Part shown: piece by piece, positions 47,801-59,454 of the stretch
Numbering within the stretch: the stretch's first letter is position 1
Layout of the letters: each line of letters begins with the position of its first letter
Source of the DNA: Tigriopus japonicus
Lineage: Eukaryota > Arthropoda > Copepoda > Harpacticoida > Harpacticidae
NCBI GenBank assembly: GCA_010645155.1
Contig: JAAGOF010000066.1
Span: 213,844 to 277,843 of the forward strand
Reading direction: 5' to 3'
DNA length: 64,000 nt
Notes under the pieces: generated by a model
What the model was told of the DNA's origin: nothing
Databases searched by the model: none
Seen by the model: only the letters and a program-made list of their open reading frames with translations
Made by a program: the position numbers and the translations under genes

Positions 47801-50800
47801 TTTTTTGAAATATTTTTTTTTCATGTATTATTTCTTGAATTTTTTTCTGCATAAATGTGATAAACAATGTACTTCAAAGTACCAACAAGTACAAAGTACT
47901 GTTGCAAAACAGTTGTTTTAAATTAAATGAATCAGTTTTTAGGGAAAAAAAAACAATTATTCGTTGTTACTTTATTGAAAAAGACAAGTCTTTCCCTTTT
48001 TTTCAGTTGTTGAATCACACCGAGAAGACTTTGAATGATGATCGGGACCAGAAATTAATTAAAGCCCTGATCAACATTGAAAGGATGAAGGTTTCCGACA
48101 TTTTCTTTGGAGTTCATGCTCTTTTCGCCGTTTTGGCCGACACACCGATTTCAAAACTGGAATTCAGCGCCAAGTAGGGTGACTAAAATGGGATAGTGTT
48201 AAATGCTTCTTTGTGAAACCATTTGTTTCTCCGCTTTTTGTAGGCTGTGGGTGTGCTTGTGGGATTATGAGCAAATTATGCAAAGCTCGTATATCCATGA
48301 TAGGGTGTGTGAAAGTCTGCCCAGAATGAGGAATCTAGTCCAAATCAATCTCCCTCAAGTGGCCACGGACAAGCTCTGGTAAGTCAAGATCAGGATAATT
48401 GCAGAAGACTTCTCGTTATCCCTGGGTTTTAAGTAGATTAAGATTTTAGCCCCAAAAGGAGTTAATTCATTGTTCATAGATCATGGGAAAAATTCCAAAT
48501 ATAGTGGAATCTAGCCCTTTTGTCCTCCTATCTGTGCCAGTCAGCTAAGCCAAAGTGCAGAGGAACAACAGGGTTGCCAAAATGAGAAGATAACCAAGTG
48601 TTCAGTGAGTGAAGTGGTTTGTTGAACCTTATCAAGAAATAAAGGCATAAATATATCTAATGACAGTTAGAATGAAATACTTTAGTTAAAGCTTGTGTGA
48701 TGGGTAAAGTAATATATTTTTGCATACTTAAGATGATAATTGATGAATGAGTAACAATAACTGGCTGAAATTCAGTCTTTTTCACCCTTTTGTTTTGTCT
48801 ACACTTGTGTGTGAAATTGCTTCACCGACATATTAAGTTCACATCACTTTTTGGTAGGCCTGGGAATTGAATGCAGATAAAAGATGCCTTAAATATATTT
48901 CAAAATCCAAATTAAAAAGGCCTGAAACAATATTGCAAATAAAATCGTGTCTCAACGGGGTCATTTAATGTTTGTTTTGTGCTCTTGGTTGCGGATTCAA
49001 TATTTATGTGCAATGTTTTGTCCCTTGAGCACCATATTAACGTAGTTCTGCTTTTTTCTGCTTGTGGATATGAAAAGGCTTCAGAGAAGAGACTTGTAAC
49101 CTACCGCAAAAATATCCACAAGTTCATTCCGTTCATTATTCAGTTCCAAAACTATGGTCTTTGACAACCTCATTTTTTGCCCTCTAATTTTGAAAACACG
49201 ACTAAATTTCTTAAAAAATATCTCCCTGGTCGGTATCCATCAGCTATTAAGGAGCGCAAACCTGCAATCCTTACACGTAGAACAAAGTAAATCTGGAAAA
49301 AGTGGTACAAAAAAGTACAAAAGGTGGGAAAAAGTACCTTAAAGTAGACTGGGGCTTTGTTAGTCAAGGTACCACATCGAAGTTTGTGTTAGAAAAAAAA
49401 AATTTAAAAATACGAGATGGGGAATAACACGTGTTTTTGAATCCATATTTAAATCAAATTTCCAAAAATTATTTCTAAAAATTACATTTGATCCCCAAAC
49501 CACATTTGCAAATCAAGTTTTCCGCTCATTTTACCCAAGAGTCTCCAAAATGCAAAACAAAATGAAAATAAACGCTCAAAATGAAAAAAATGCAAATCGA
49601 TGCAAATAAGTGCTCAAAATGCAAATAAGTCCAAATAACACCCAACACCCCAATAAAAGATGTTTTGCATCAAATTCCCAGGCCTATTCATAACATTTTA
49701 AATTATTTTTTTTTGTTATTTTAGCTAAAATAACATCATTTTTGGCATTGATTGCTTTTAATTTATTCTTTTCATGATGAAAAGCATATTTTATGTCACC
49801 TTCTTTTTCAAAGAACTCTTTTTGGTCAAATCTGGTCGACAACAGCCATTGGGTCAAGGCCCACCAAATTTAATTTTGTGTTGTCAGGGGCCCTCTAAAC
49901 AGATCCTGATAAGGTTATGGGCCCACATATCTACTACCAAAGAGCTCTGGGCCCTTGACAACGGTACTATGGATGCTCTTGGGCCCAACAACAGCCACCC
50001 TTGGGTTCACATGTGGGCTGCAACCCAGTAGTTGCCGACTCCTGCTGAAACCTCATGTTCCAGCAGGCAAATCCTACACCTTTGGTCCTTCATTACTAAG
50101 TACCTACATGTGAAGATTGACTTCTAGATCCATTCTCTCTCCTTCACAGCTTCCTCATATCAGAGCATCTCACGCAAATCCGAGAGCTCAATCTGGACCA
50201 TTCACGCGTGACAGATAAGGGAATCAAATTCCTATGTGGAATCAAGGCTTTGATGTGCAAATCAAGTCCCTTAGAAGGTCAATCACCGTGGTCAGACATT
50301 GACCAGTTCTCACACGAACAAGTATCATCCACAAATGAGTCCAATTCAGTCGCCAGATCAATCTCCTTTGAGCCACCCTGTGCCTCTTCGAGTCCTGTTG
50401 GCAGCCCTGGCAGCTCAGGTAGCTCCGGCAGCCCTGGTAAATCTGGAGGCGAAAAATATTGCTCTCAGTTGCAAAAGCTGTCGCTAGATGGATGCTTAAA
50501 CTTGTCAGAAAGTGTCATTTGGTTGGCGTTGAAGAAACTCACCACACTAAAGGTCAGTCAATAATTTTGCAATTTGATAATACTATCTATCACCTATTAT
50601 AAGATATTTATAACTATTTACTTTTAACAATTGAAACTATGTGAATTTAAAAAAATGGATAAAAATGATGGGAAAGAAATTTTAGAGAATCTGAAACGAA
50701 TACAACAATTTATTGAGGATAATTTTTTGATCATCAGATTTCGACCTTAAACGAATGAGATATCTCATTTTCTTTAAAATATTTAACTTCCAACTTGAAT

Positions 50801-53800
50801 TGCTGCTTTTGTTTTATTTGGCTCACCAAGATTATTGCTCCGAAATGTCAAAAGTAAAATAATGAACAACGCCATCTAGTTCGTTCTCTGTCATTTGAAA
50901 TAATGTCATTATTTTTGCGTTAGAAATTGCAAGTTTGAAGCATTAAAAATTGAAATGTTTGGCTCTGATATATACAAAATTTGTGTCTCATTGTAAGATT
51001 TGATTTTGTTTAGCTTTGTTTTGAGAAAGGTGAAAATTGGCTGAATTAATGACAGTCCTTCTCAACCCTGATATTTCCAAATATTTTAGCCAATCAAAGT
51101 TGAGTGAAGATTATTCTGTGTTGGCCCATATTCTAATTTTGTCTTAACAAGACTTTTGTATAAAAGAGTACAGTCGTAAAGCACGCCGTCTAGTGCTTTC
51201 CATGTGTCTGTTTTTTTTCAAAAATTACAAAATTTGAAAAATTCAAAAAATCTACAGAAATTGCTTGTTCCCTTCAGAAAAAGATGGAAAAAGATGGCAA
51301 AATCAAATTGAGAAAAGACGCAGAGAGGATTTATTACAGTTGCAACAATATGAAATTCTTTTATGCATCAGTTATTCTAAGACATGATGTAAGACTTACC
51401 AATGATGGGAATTTAGGAAAAGGTCAGTTTCTTCTGTATTTAATGAGAAAAAAGCAAATAAAAATTACCAAAACCTTCGCTTGCGTTGCATTATTTCGCA
51501 AAATAATTACCAAAAATACTATATTTTTTGCAAATTGTTGTACCAAAATTTAGTGGCCCTGATTATTATTTATGACAAATGATTTTGCCATATTGGTCCT
51601 TGTTTGGGTCTTTGGTAAAAAAGTTTAATACAACATGCCTTATCAGCAATCAAATTTCGAGCCAAAAATGGCAGCACTCCCAACTCAAAGCCCATCACTA
51701 ATGAAGTACTAAACTTTTAGTACTGATGCGACCAAACAATGTTTTTAGGCCAAGCCTTTTGCTTAGCTTTTAAGGTCAAAAACAAAAACTGCAACACAGG
51801 CTGGCTCACCGAAAATAAAGAGACATAAACTCTGGGCAAAAAATGGGGACACTTTGTTTGGTCGCAAGCCTAACTTTAAAGCATCATGCAAGACTGCACT
51901 CTTTGGACAACAGTGCACTAACCAAGATCACTTTTGTCCTCGGCCTCTTCTTGAGATCAAAGCAAACCGGTAAAACTGAGAAGGGAAAAAGAGTTTTGTA
52001 ATTAAAAGAAAACCCTCGCAAACAACGCCACCAAGTTTGTTTGATTCCCAAATACGGGGAGGGGCAGAAGTATCCAGACAAAACTTGGATGACGTATATC
52101 TCCTGAAGCAAGAGGAATATTTTTATTTCCCGCGTTTTCCTGGTTTGACCAAAAACTGGTTTTGAATGTTTGTTAATTTTTTTTTGTTTAAATCCGGAAA
52201 TATGAAGCCCCAGGAACAAAAGCGTAAAGTGATTGCTGAATTGCTCTCGGCCGGCAACAACGCCAAAGCCATCATCAAGTTAACCAAGTACCCCAAGGCC
52301 ACCGTCAACGAGGTCGTGAAGAGGCTGCAGTCTGGCCGGGGGACAGGCCACGCCCCCTGCGGCCCATACAGGGCAAAAAAGCGGACCCACAGGTTCTTGG
52401 CGGGCCTGAGGAGGCCCATCGAGGCCAACCCAGCTGTGTCCATATTGGCCCACGCAGCCAGGCGGTCCGTGAGCAAGAGGAATGTGGCCAGGGCCGTCAA
52501 GGAGGACCTGAACTTAACCTCCTACATCATAGGCAGACGCCACCTTCTAACCGAGAAGATGAAGGCCACCAGGCTTGAGAGGGGCAAGAAGTTGCGCAGA
52601 ATCTGCAAGGTCAATCCGAGGACGGTCAGACTTTTCTCAAATGAGTCAATCTTCACGGTGGATGGCGCATACAACCCCCAGAACAACCGATGGCTTGCCG
52701 AGAACAGAACCGTTGTGCCTCCCATCATGAAGACAAAGAATCCTGCCAAGATTATGGTCTTTGGCCTCATCAGCAGCGACGGGAAGTTGATGCCAGCCCA
52801 AGTCTTCCCTCCCAAATTCAAGCTCAACACCGCCGGGTACGTGGAGCTTCTAAGGAAGGTTGTGATGCCCTGGCTGGCAACCTCGTACCCACCAGGAACC
52901 AAATTCATGTGGATCCAGGACTCTGCTCCGTGTCATGTGTCCAATGTTTCCATGAACTTTTTGAACAGCAAATTTGACGTGGTGGTCAAGAAAGACGAGT
53001 GGCCTTCAAACAGCCCTAACCTCAACCCATGCGACTTCTAGTTGTGGTCCGAGCTGAGGAGGAAGGTCAAAAAGATGCCCCACAACAGCCTGGCGTCTCT
53101 GAAGTCGTCGGTGAAGCGGAACATGGCCTCCTTCTCCACGGCCGAGGTCGCCAAAGCCTGCTCGGCCTTTGTCGGCCGCTTGGACGCCGTCATCAAGGCC
53201 AACGGTGACCATATTGAATAAAAATGTTCTTAATTGTTGTTCAAACTTTTTTTGTCAAATACACAATTGGCTAAAAATAGTAGCTCTTGATGCTGTAAAT
53301 TATGTTGAAAGTTTTGTCCGGATACTTCTGCCCCACTCTGTACCAGAGCAAAGTTTGGATGTTGATTGGCCCTAATGAAATCCACAAGTTAGATGTTTAT
53401 ATGCTTTCAAGGGGCATACTTTTTGTCTCCAAGCAGCTCCCATTGTAAACTAACATCTTTGGATGGTTCCATCTATTCAAAACCATCTTTAGGTTGCAAT
53501 AATATAAATTAAGCAGATCGTGTTGAAATATACGGATTCTTTATAGACGCTCAAATACCACCATGCTTTCTCCGTGGCTGAGATAATGAATAAAGAGCTG
53601 AACAACATGAGTTCAGAGGAAGTTGCTCAACTCCATTTCAAGCTCATCCACTACAATCATCCGTTTCCTTATGGGATCAATGTTCCCACTAGTCTAGTTC
53701 AAAGGGTAAGTTTTAATTCCTCAACTATTATTTATTATCATCAGCTATGGTATCGTCTGATATTTAAATGGACTTTGCATCATCTCCATTTTTAACACTT

Positions 53801-56390
53801 CTCAGCTATTTTCTACCTTTAAATGTTATAACAACAAGCTGAAGGTGTGAATGAATTAACAAGCACTTGTAAATATAATTATTATTACGTTTGAACTCAG
53901 AGTTATTGTGACGTTTGAAGCAATGTAATTGCTATTTTCCAGTTGCAAATTCCAATTATATTATCCCTTAGGTTGCCAACCACAAATTGACGTATGCAAC
54001 TGGAAGGTATTCTTTAATACTATAATGATTAACAAAATAAAAAGAATTCAATTAAAGTAAAAAAAGGGGATGTAGATTTTTGGGCAAAGAAACTGAGTCT
54101 TTCATGTCCAAAAAATGACACATAAAATGGCATACCATTGTAAAAAATAGCCATTACAATAACAAATAAGACAAAAGTTGTCGTGGTTATGGTTAAAAAT
54201 TACGGTCACGTGTTTTAGGGTTAGAAAAAGTTTTGATCTCTATTTATTTCGATCAAAAGTTAAGTCTCGTACCTTCAATACATCGCATTTTCTGAAAAAA
54301 CGAAAAAATATATTTAACAAACTTGTCAATTGATTATATGGACATAAAACTTTACTTGCCTGAAATCTACACCCCTAATGGTCAATTACTGTTGAACCAA
54401 TGTCAGGGTAAAATATTGCTTTGTAACAAATGAAAATTTCAGTGTAATCAATCACATTTCTCAGTCTGACTTCCATGTTTCTTTTTTTCAAGATTTACTC
54501 TTCTTAAATCTATGATTTCAAATTCAACAATCTAGATATCTGCAGTGTGTCCCAACATCACTGAATTGAATATAGTCACCGAAGACGGTTGTGTCGAGGC
54601 ATTTACCCACATGAAACACTTGAAGTCCATCAGTATCGAGCTTGAAGACTGGTTTGGCTTGGGCCTTTTTGGGTTCCTAAAGGCCATGGGCCACCAAATA
54701 CAAGAGCTGGCAATTTCCTGTAGTTCTGGTGAGTCAACATTGATTCAGACGATTAAGTTGACGATCTGATTTCCTTTTGGACTTGCAGACGCAGAGGCTT
54801 CGTTTCCTCCTGGAGGTGGACAAGCCTTTCAATTGTTCAACACTGGCCTGAAATTAGCTCGAGCTTTGTGTGATCCAGCCACACTGAAGAAACTCAATGT
54901 GGCTGGAAGTGGTCTGGTGACTAATGGTCTTATGGAGAAATGTCAGGAAGAGGCCACGGTTTTGCAGTCCTTGAGATGCTTGGAAACATTGGTGTTCTTG
55001 GCTTATGACGACGATTCTCCCGTTCAATCTAGTGAGGAACAGCTCCTATTGGACACCTTGCAAGGTTGGTACCATAGAGTTTCCACAAAGGATATTTATG
55101 GCTAGACTAGCTGGGGTGCGGTAAATTGGTCACACGATTCGGTTAATGGTTGATCGTGACCTTTTTACCGTGTGACTTTTTCGCCATGACCATTTTACCC
55201 TGTGACCGATTTACTTGTGACGATCTTGTTTGTGACCTTTTTACCTACAATCGACATGCCTAACGTTTTGCAAGGCCCCCCATTGATTTTTGGCAGAACC
55301 ATTTTTTAACCAGTTGTGACTTAACAAGTTCTCGTCAACATTTCAATAACCCAACCATACATTGTACATCCGAGTGGTGTGCGTACTCTTTTACTAAAGT
55401 GACTTCAGGAAATAATCAATTTGCAAAAGCTTGGCAACTTAAACTCCCACAACCATTTTTTTTATTTTGGATAACCTAACGTTTGATTCAAAATGACAAA
55501 CAATCAGCATTCGATCAGTTTTTTTTTCATTTAAGAAATTCCAGCACTTGCTTCCCATTTTTCTTGGTGCTTTTCATTAGCCAGCATTTCTTGTACCCTG
55601 ATCCGGGCTCTACTTTAATTAGAGCAGGAACCACTGTACTTCAGGACGGATTTCAAAAATACACCTTGGGCCTGATCATTGTAGTAAAATTCGAGGTTTT
55701 TGCAACGAATACATTGTTCCGTTGAATTTTCATTGTACCGATTAGACCCCAGGGGAATTTTGAAAGTAATTCTGGCTTAAGCCATCATGAATATAGATAG
55801 GTCCAATCGAGATTTTTCGGATATGTTTTTTTTGTTTGGACAGGGTTCAAATTTTTCAAACCACATTGTCTAGTGACTATTGAATTATTTATTGGTTTTC
55901 AAGGTAGAAAAAACTAAAGAACCAACGCTTTAAATGCCATTTAGTTGAGTGTTAAATGTTATGATCTAGTATAACAGCCTTTAAATCACCCAAATGCTTA
56001 CCAATTTTGTGGCATTTTACGCCATATGGTTAAGGAACGTTTTCATAATATGCCAACGTGAACCTTCTCTTTCCAACTTATTTAGGGTGCCATAAATTGC
56101 AATGTCTAAGTTTGGAAGGGAATTTCTCTTCGTTTATGACCCATGGCTTCATCGTGTCACTTTTGGCCAAGAATCCTTTGGAACACCTTGGGATCTTTGA
56201 CATTGGAGGAGCGGACATTGGTCTTGGTCCAGACACAGCTTACCTTCTACTCAAACTGCCAAATATCTTGGAACTCCGTCTCTCAACTTGGAAGCTCACT
56301 GATCAAGACTTTAATACCCTTAAGACGTTTGTACAGAGCCACGGATTTCATGTCTATCTCACTCGTGGCGGACCTAGTCATTCTGAATAA
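44831..56390 (+). CDS. Leucine-rich-repeat protein, 9 exons, 643 aa, family unknown
   Basis: Exons: 44831-44961, 46444-46606, 48007-48173, 48244-48378, 50150-50552, 53547-53705, 54536-54728, 54789-55064 and 56086-56390. Phases 2, 0, 2, 2, 0, 0, 1, 1 match at all eight junctions, giving 1932 nt and one open frame. The first exon codes MPRPVVPPNLYTLALRDNAR and has its ATG just after an upstream stop context; it is short and easily missed. Later blocks are LRR-like: IRELNLDHSRVTDKGIKFL, LQKLSLDGCLNLSESVIWLA, ITELNIV, LKKLNVAGSGLVTNGL, LQCLSLEGN and LRLSTWKLTDQDF. Exon 5 includes a Ser/Gly/Pro-rich spacer and exon 2 an acidic Glu/Gln run. This suggests a protein-binding scaffold or ubiquitin-ligase adaptor-like LRR protein, but no F-box is evident. 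AATAAA overlaps the stop (56386-56391). Introns 3 (70 bp) and 7 (60 bp) are tiny. Introns 4, 5 and 8 host transposons. Confidence 0.88.
48857..49684. mobile_element. TA-flanked TIR element, 828 bp
   Basis: GGCCTGGGAATTGAATGCA at 48857 is inverted at the 49684 end (TGCATCAAATTCCCAGGCC). TA abuts each end (48855-48856 and 49685-49686), as in Tc1/mariner-like insertions. It sits in intron 4 of the LRR gene. A partial copy is at 39700-40220 and a lone left end at 8634. No transposase seen. Confidence 0.75.
49830..50044. mobile_element. hAT-type MITE (third copy of the GGGCCCAC family)
   Basis: GGTCGACAACAGCC...GGGTCAAGGCCCACC on the left and GTTGCCGACTCCTG on the right match the ends and interior of 4870-5118. 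The 8-bp target duplication is no longer recognisable. It ends about 100 bp before exon 5 of the LRR gene. Confidence 0.75.
52055..53340 (+). mobile_element. maT-type (DD37D) mariner transposon, copy 1, in LRR intron 5
   Basis: 1286 bp flanked by TA (52053-52054 and 53341-53342). The TIRs are about 30 bp: CGGGGAGGGGCAGAAGTATC on the left and CAGAGTGGGGCAGAAGTATC as the inverse of the right. The identical family occurs at 58174-59454. The insertion lies within an intron, so the host frame is preserved. Confidence 0.95.
52202..53221 (+). pseudogene. maT transposase, copy 1 (lost first Asp, in-frame TAG)
   Basis: The frame starts MKPQEQKRKVIAELLSAGNN and runs open for 279 codons to a TAG at 53039-53041, then continues LWSELRRKV...ANGDHIE to a TAA at 53219-53221 (339 residues plus the stop in total). 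N-terminal helix-turn-helix regions precede the catalytic core. The second Asp (WIQDSAPCH) and third Asp (LNPCDF) are 37 residues apart, the DD37D spacing of the maT group. The first catalytic Asp position reads SNES, where copy 2 has SDES, so this copy should be inactive even with readthrough. The TAG falls two residues after the third Asp, where the family normally has an aromatic residue, and is shared with copy 2. Confidence 0.92.
55130..55245. repeat. GTGACC-type minisatellite in LRR intron 8
   Basis: Irregular units such as GTGACCTTTTTACCGTGTGAC and GTGACCGATTTACTTGTGAC, the same word family as 7325-7480 and 21319-21500. It starts about 65 bp after the exon 8 donor. Confidence 0.75.
55540..55770 (-). 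pseudogene. LINE ORF1 (PHD-finger) fragment
   Basis: The minus strand reads YNENSTEQCIRCKNLEFYYN, then GVFLKSVLKYSGS. This is the counterpart of the fragment at 10602-10862 on the opposite strand. Similarity continues for about 100 bp on the 55540 side. It lies in intron 8 of the LRR gene and is clearly partial. Confidence 0.6.
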
Positions 56391-58171
56391 ATTTGATGCT
56401 AGTCTCAGACGAAAAGTGTTCATGATTTTATTGCATTTTTTACAAAGTGTGGGTTCAACAAACGGGTTTTGAATGGGACTGAAGTAGGCAGTTGAGAGTT
56501 GTTATACAGTATTTTAAAGATTAGTCTCATTTTTCCATTAGGAACTTCGCAAAGTTAGAAAAAGATCAATTTGGGAAGAAAAGTAGATGCAATGCTTGCT
56601 GATGCTAGAACCTTGACAAGAATTGTTACTCTAATCAAATGTAAACTTTCCTTCTTTGCTTCAAGACAGCAAAAAACCGGAAATTTGTTTCATGCAGTTT
56701 TAAGCCAAAATTCCACATAATGTAGTGTATGTGCTATGACAGTTAGTTGGTCCAAATTTTTACGTTTTTGTTCATACCGTAACAATTTGGACCCACTTAC
56801 TGTCAAAGCTGCAATAATGTTCACAAATAATGCAAATAAAACGCCAAAAAGTGCAAATTAAAACGCCAAAAAATGCAAAAAAATCAAAAAGTTCAGGAAA
56901 ATTTGGACTAAATTAAATGGTCGTAAAGACCATTGAAAACATTCATAGATCTTGAAATTGAAGAATTATCAAATTAAGAAATGGTTGCAAATTGAATTGT
57001 TAGTGCAGTAAAACTTCGCCTTTTGGGTATGAAAGCTCTGCACTAGGAGCAGATTTGTACTCACACTTTCATATTTTAACTGGAAAAATATTGGCATATC
57101 TTTAAAACACAAATGTCAAAGAGAAACCTTAAACCTTTAAAGCTAGAAGTTTTCCAACATGGTGCTCAAATGGTGCATTAACCCATTGTGGAAAAATTGA
57201 CTAGCCCAAAAAAGTTCAACAGCCAATTGTGGCGGCTATATGATCGAAATTGTGCTCAACCCCACACATCTCTAAATGTAGTCTCTCTAGTTATAACCAA
57301 ACCGCTAAGAGGCATTTTTGAAAGATGCTTCTTTCATCCAAAACTTCGCGCTAAAAACTATCCTTTGGGAGTTGGAGCTCTCATTTCACTAAAATTACCA
57401 TCATTAGTGCCAAGTCTCCCTTAGAGCTCTTTGGAGAGACCACTTATCATTCCAAGGTCAACTAAGCAATCCTCTTCCAAAGACCACTCTTTGATTAACA
57501 CTCCTCCCTCGGCCTTCACAGCCTTCTGCAAACTTCATGACCTCTTCTTGTGGTCGTATCAGAGTTCCAAGACCAAATGTGGGACTTTGGACTTTTCCCC
57601 AAGGTTCTTTGTTTTGATCTCTTTCTCGTCGAAACTCTCTGTTCACCCAAAAGAAGGCCAGACAAAGACAAACAAATCCATTTAGATCACTGAGCCAAGA
57701 TTATGAAAAAAGGCCATTGCTCTTGCTCTGATGTTCCACCATGACTTTCGTTCGGCCATGTTAGCTCTCGTGTAAAGTCAGATGGGAGCAAACAAGATAA
57801 ACCAAAACGAGGCCTCGCAACCATTAGCCTTGAAGGCCCACTTGTGGGCCCTTATGTGTACATTCGAGTTTATATTCACATTTTGATGAGGAACACCAAG
57901 AGGTCGAGAAGAACCGATCAGTAAACTATTCCGCATGACTGCGTTTATGAGGGTGGTCATAAAGACAGAGCTCCATTGGATCCAAGGCACTCATAAATCA
58001 TGGTTCTATTGGTTATTCTAGAATGTACTGTATGTACAAATCAACTTTTCCAATGTTTTATTGCATCCATGGATGAGGAAGCTTTCCAGTTTCTTGGGAC
58101 TTCCGAGTGATGTGGAACATGTAGTAATTGAAAAGACCTAATGGACATTCACCACTAGAGTGGATATACTA
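56391..58171. other. Downstream of the LRR gene; no supported gene
   Basis: 57420-57990 is less AT-rich and open over parts of several frames on both strands (for example KAIALALMFHHDFRSAMLAL at about 57713). The open frames change and carry stops, so I can neither assign a strand nor claim a gene; it may be a decayed exon cluster. Confidence 0.35.
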
Positions 58172-58173
58172 TA

Positions 58174-59454
58174 CGGGGAGGGGCAGAAGTATCCAGACAA
58201 AACTTGGATGACGTATATCTCCTGAAGCAAGAGGAATATTTTTATTTCCCGCGTTTTTCTGGTTTGACCAAAAACCGGTTTTGAATGTCTGTTAATTTTT
58301 TTTGTTTAAATCCGGAAATATGAAGCCCCAGGAACAAAAGCGTAAAGTGATTACTGAATTGCTCTCGGCCGGCAACGACACCAGAGCCATCATCAAGTCA
58401 ACCAAGTACCCCAGGGCCACCGTCTACGAGGTCGTGAAGAGGCTGCAGTCTGGCCGGGGGACAGGCCACGCCCCCTGCGGCCCACACAGGGCAAATAAGT
58501 GGAACCTCCAGGTTCTTGGCGGGCCTGAGGAGGTCCATTGAGGCCAACCCAGCTGTGTCCATATCGGCCCACGCAGCCAGGCGGTCCGTGAGCAAGAGGA
58601 ATGTGGCCAGGGCCGTCAAGGAGGACCTGAACTTGACCTCCTACGTCAGAGGCAGACGCCACCTTCTTACCGAGAAGATGAAGGCCACCAGGCTTGAGAG
58701 GTGCAAGAAGTTGCGCAGAAGCTGCAAGGTCAATCCAAGGACAGTCAGACTTTTCTCAGATGAGTCAATCTTCACGGTGGATGGCGTGTACAACCCCCAG
58801 AACAACTGATGGCTTGCCGAGAACAGAACCGTTGTGCCTCCCATCATGAAGACAAAGAATCCTGCCAAGATTATGGTCTTTGACCTCATCAGCAGCGACG
58901 GGAAGGTGATGCCAGCCCAAGTCTTCCCTCCCAAATTCAAGCTCAACACCGCCGGGTACGTGGAGCTGCTAAGGAAGGTTGTGATGCCCTGGCTGGCAAC
59001 CTCGTACCCACCAGGAACCAAATTCATGTGGATCCAGGACTCTGCTCCGTGTCATGTGTCCAATGTTTCCATGAACTTTTTGAACAACAAATTTGACGTG
59101 GTGGTCAAGAAAGACGAGTGGCCTTCAAACAGCCCTGACCTCAACCCATGCGACTTCTAGTTGTGGTCCGAGCTGAGGAGGAAGGTCAACAAGATGCCCC
59201 ACAACAGCCTGGCGTCTCTGAAGTCGTCGGTGAAGCGGAACATGGCCTCCTTCTCCACGGCCGAGGTCGCCAAAGCCTGCTCGGCCTTTGTCGGCCGCTT
59301 GGACGCCGTCATTAAGGCCAACGGTGACCATATTGAATAAAAATGTTCTTAATTGTTGTCCAAACTTTTTTTGTTAAATACACAATTGGCTAAACAGCTT
59401 TTGATGCTGTAAATAATGTTCAAAGTTTTGTCCGGATACTTCTGCCCCACTCTG
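58174..59454 (+). mobile_element. maT-type (DD37D) mariner transposon, copy 2
   Basis: 1281 bp between TA dinucleotides (58172-58173 and 59455-59456), with the same TIRs and roughly 97% identity by eye to 52055-53340. It is inserted outside the LRR gene in the same orientation. Confidence 0.95.
58320..59339 (+). pseudogene. maT transposase, copy 2 (frameshift and two stops)
   Basis: Starts MKPQEQKRKVITELLSAGND. A one-base insertion near 58505 (GTGGAACCTCC against GCGGACCCAC in copy 1) shifts the frame. A CGA-to-TGA change stops it at 58807-58809, and the TAG after CDF at 59158-59160 is identical to copy 1. The first catalytic Asp is intact here (SDES), as are WIQDSAPCH and LNPCDF. The end is ANGDHIE at 59337. 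Copies 1 and 2 therefore have different private lesions plus one shared stop. Confidence 0.93.

Noticed and set aside
57420..57990. A protein-coding gene on either strand
   Set aside because: Several frames look partly coding but each is broken, and no splice chain or family could be established.
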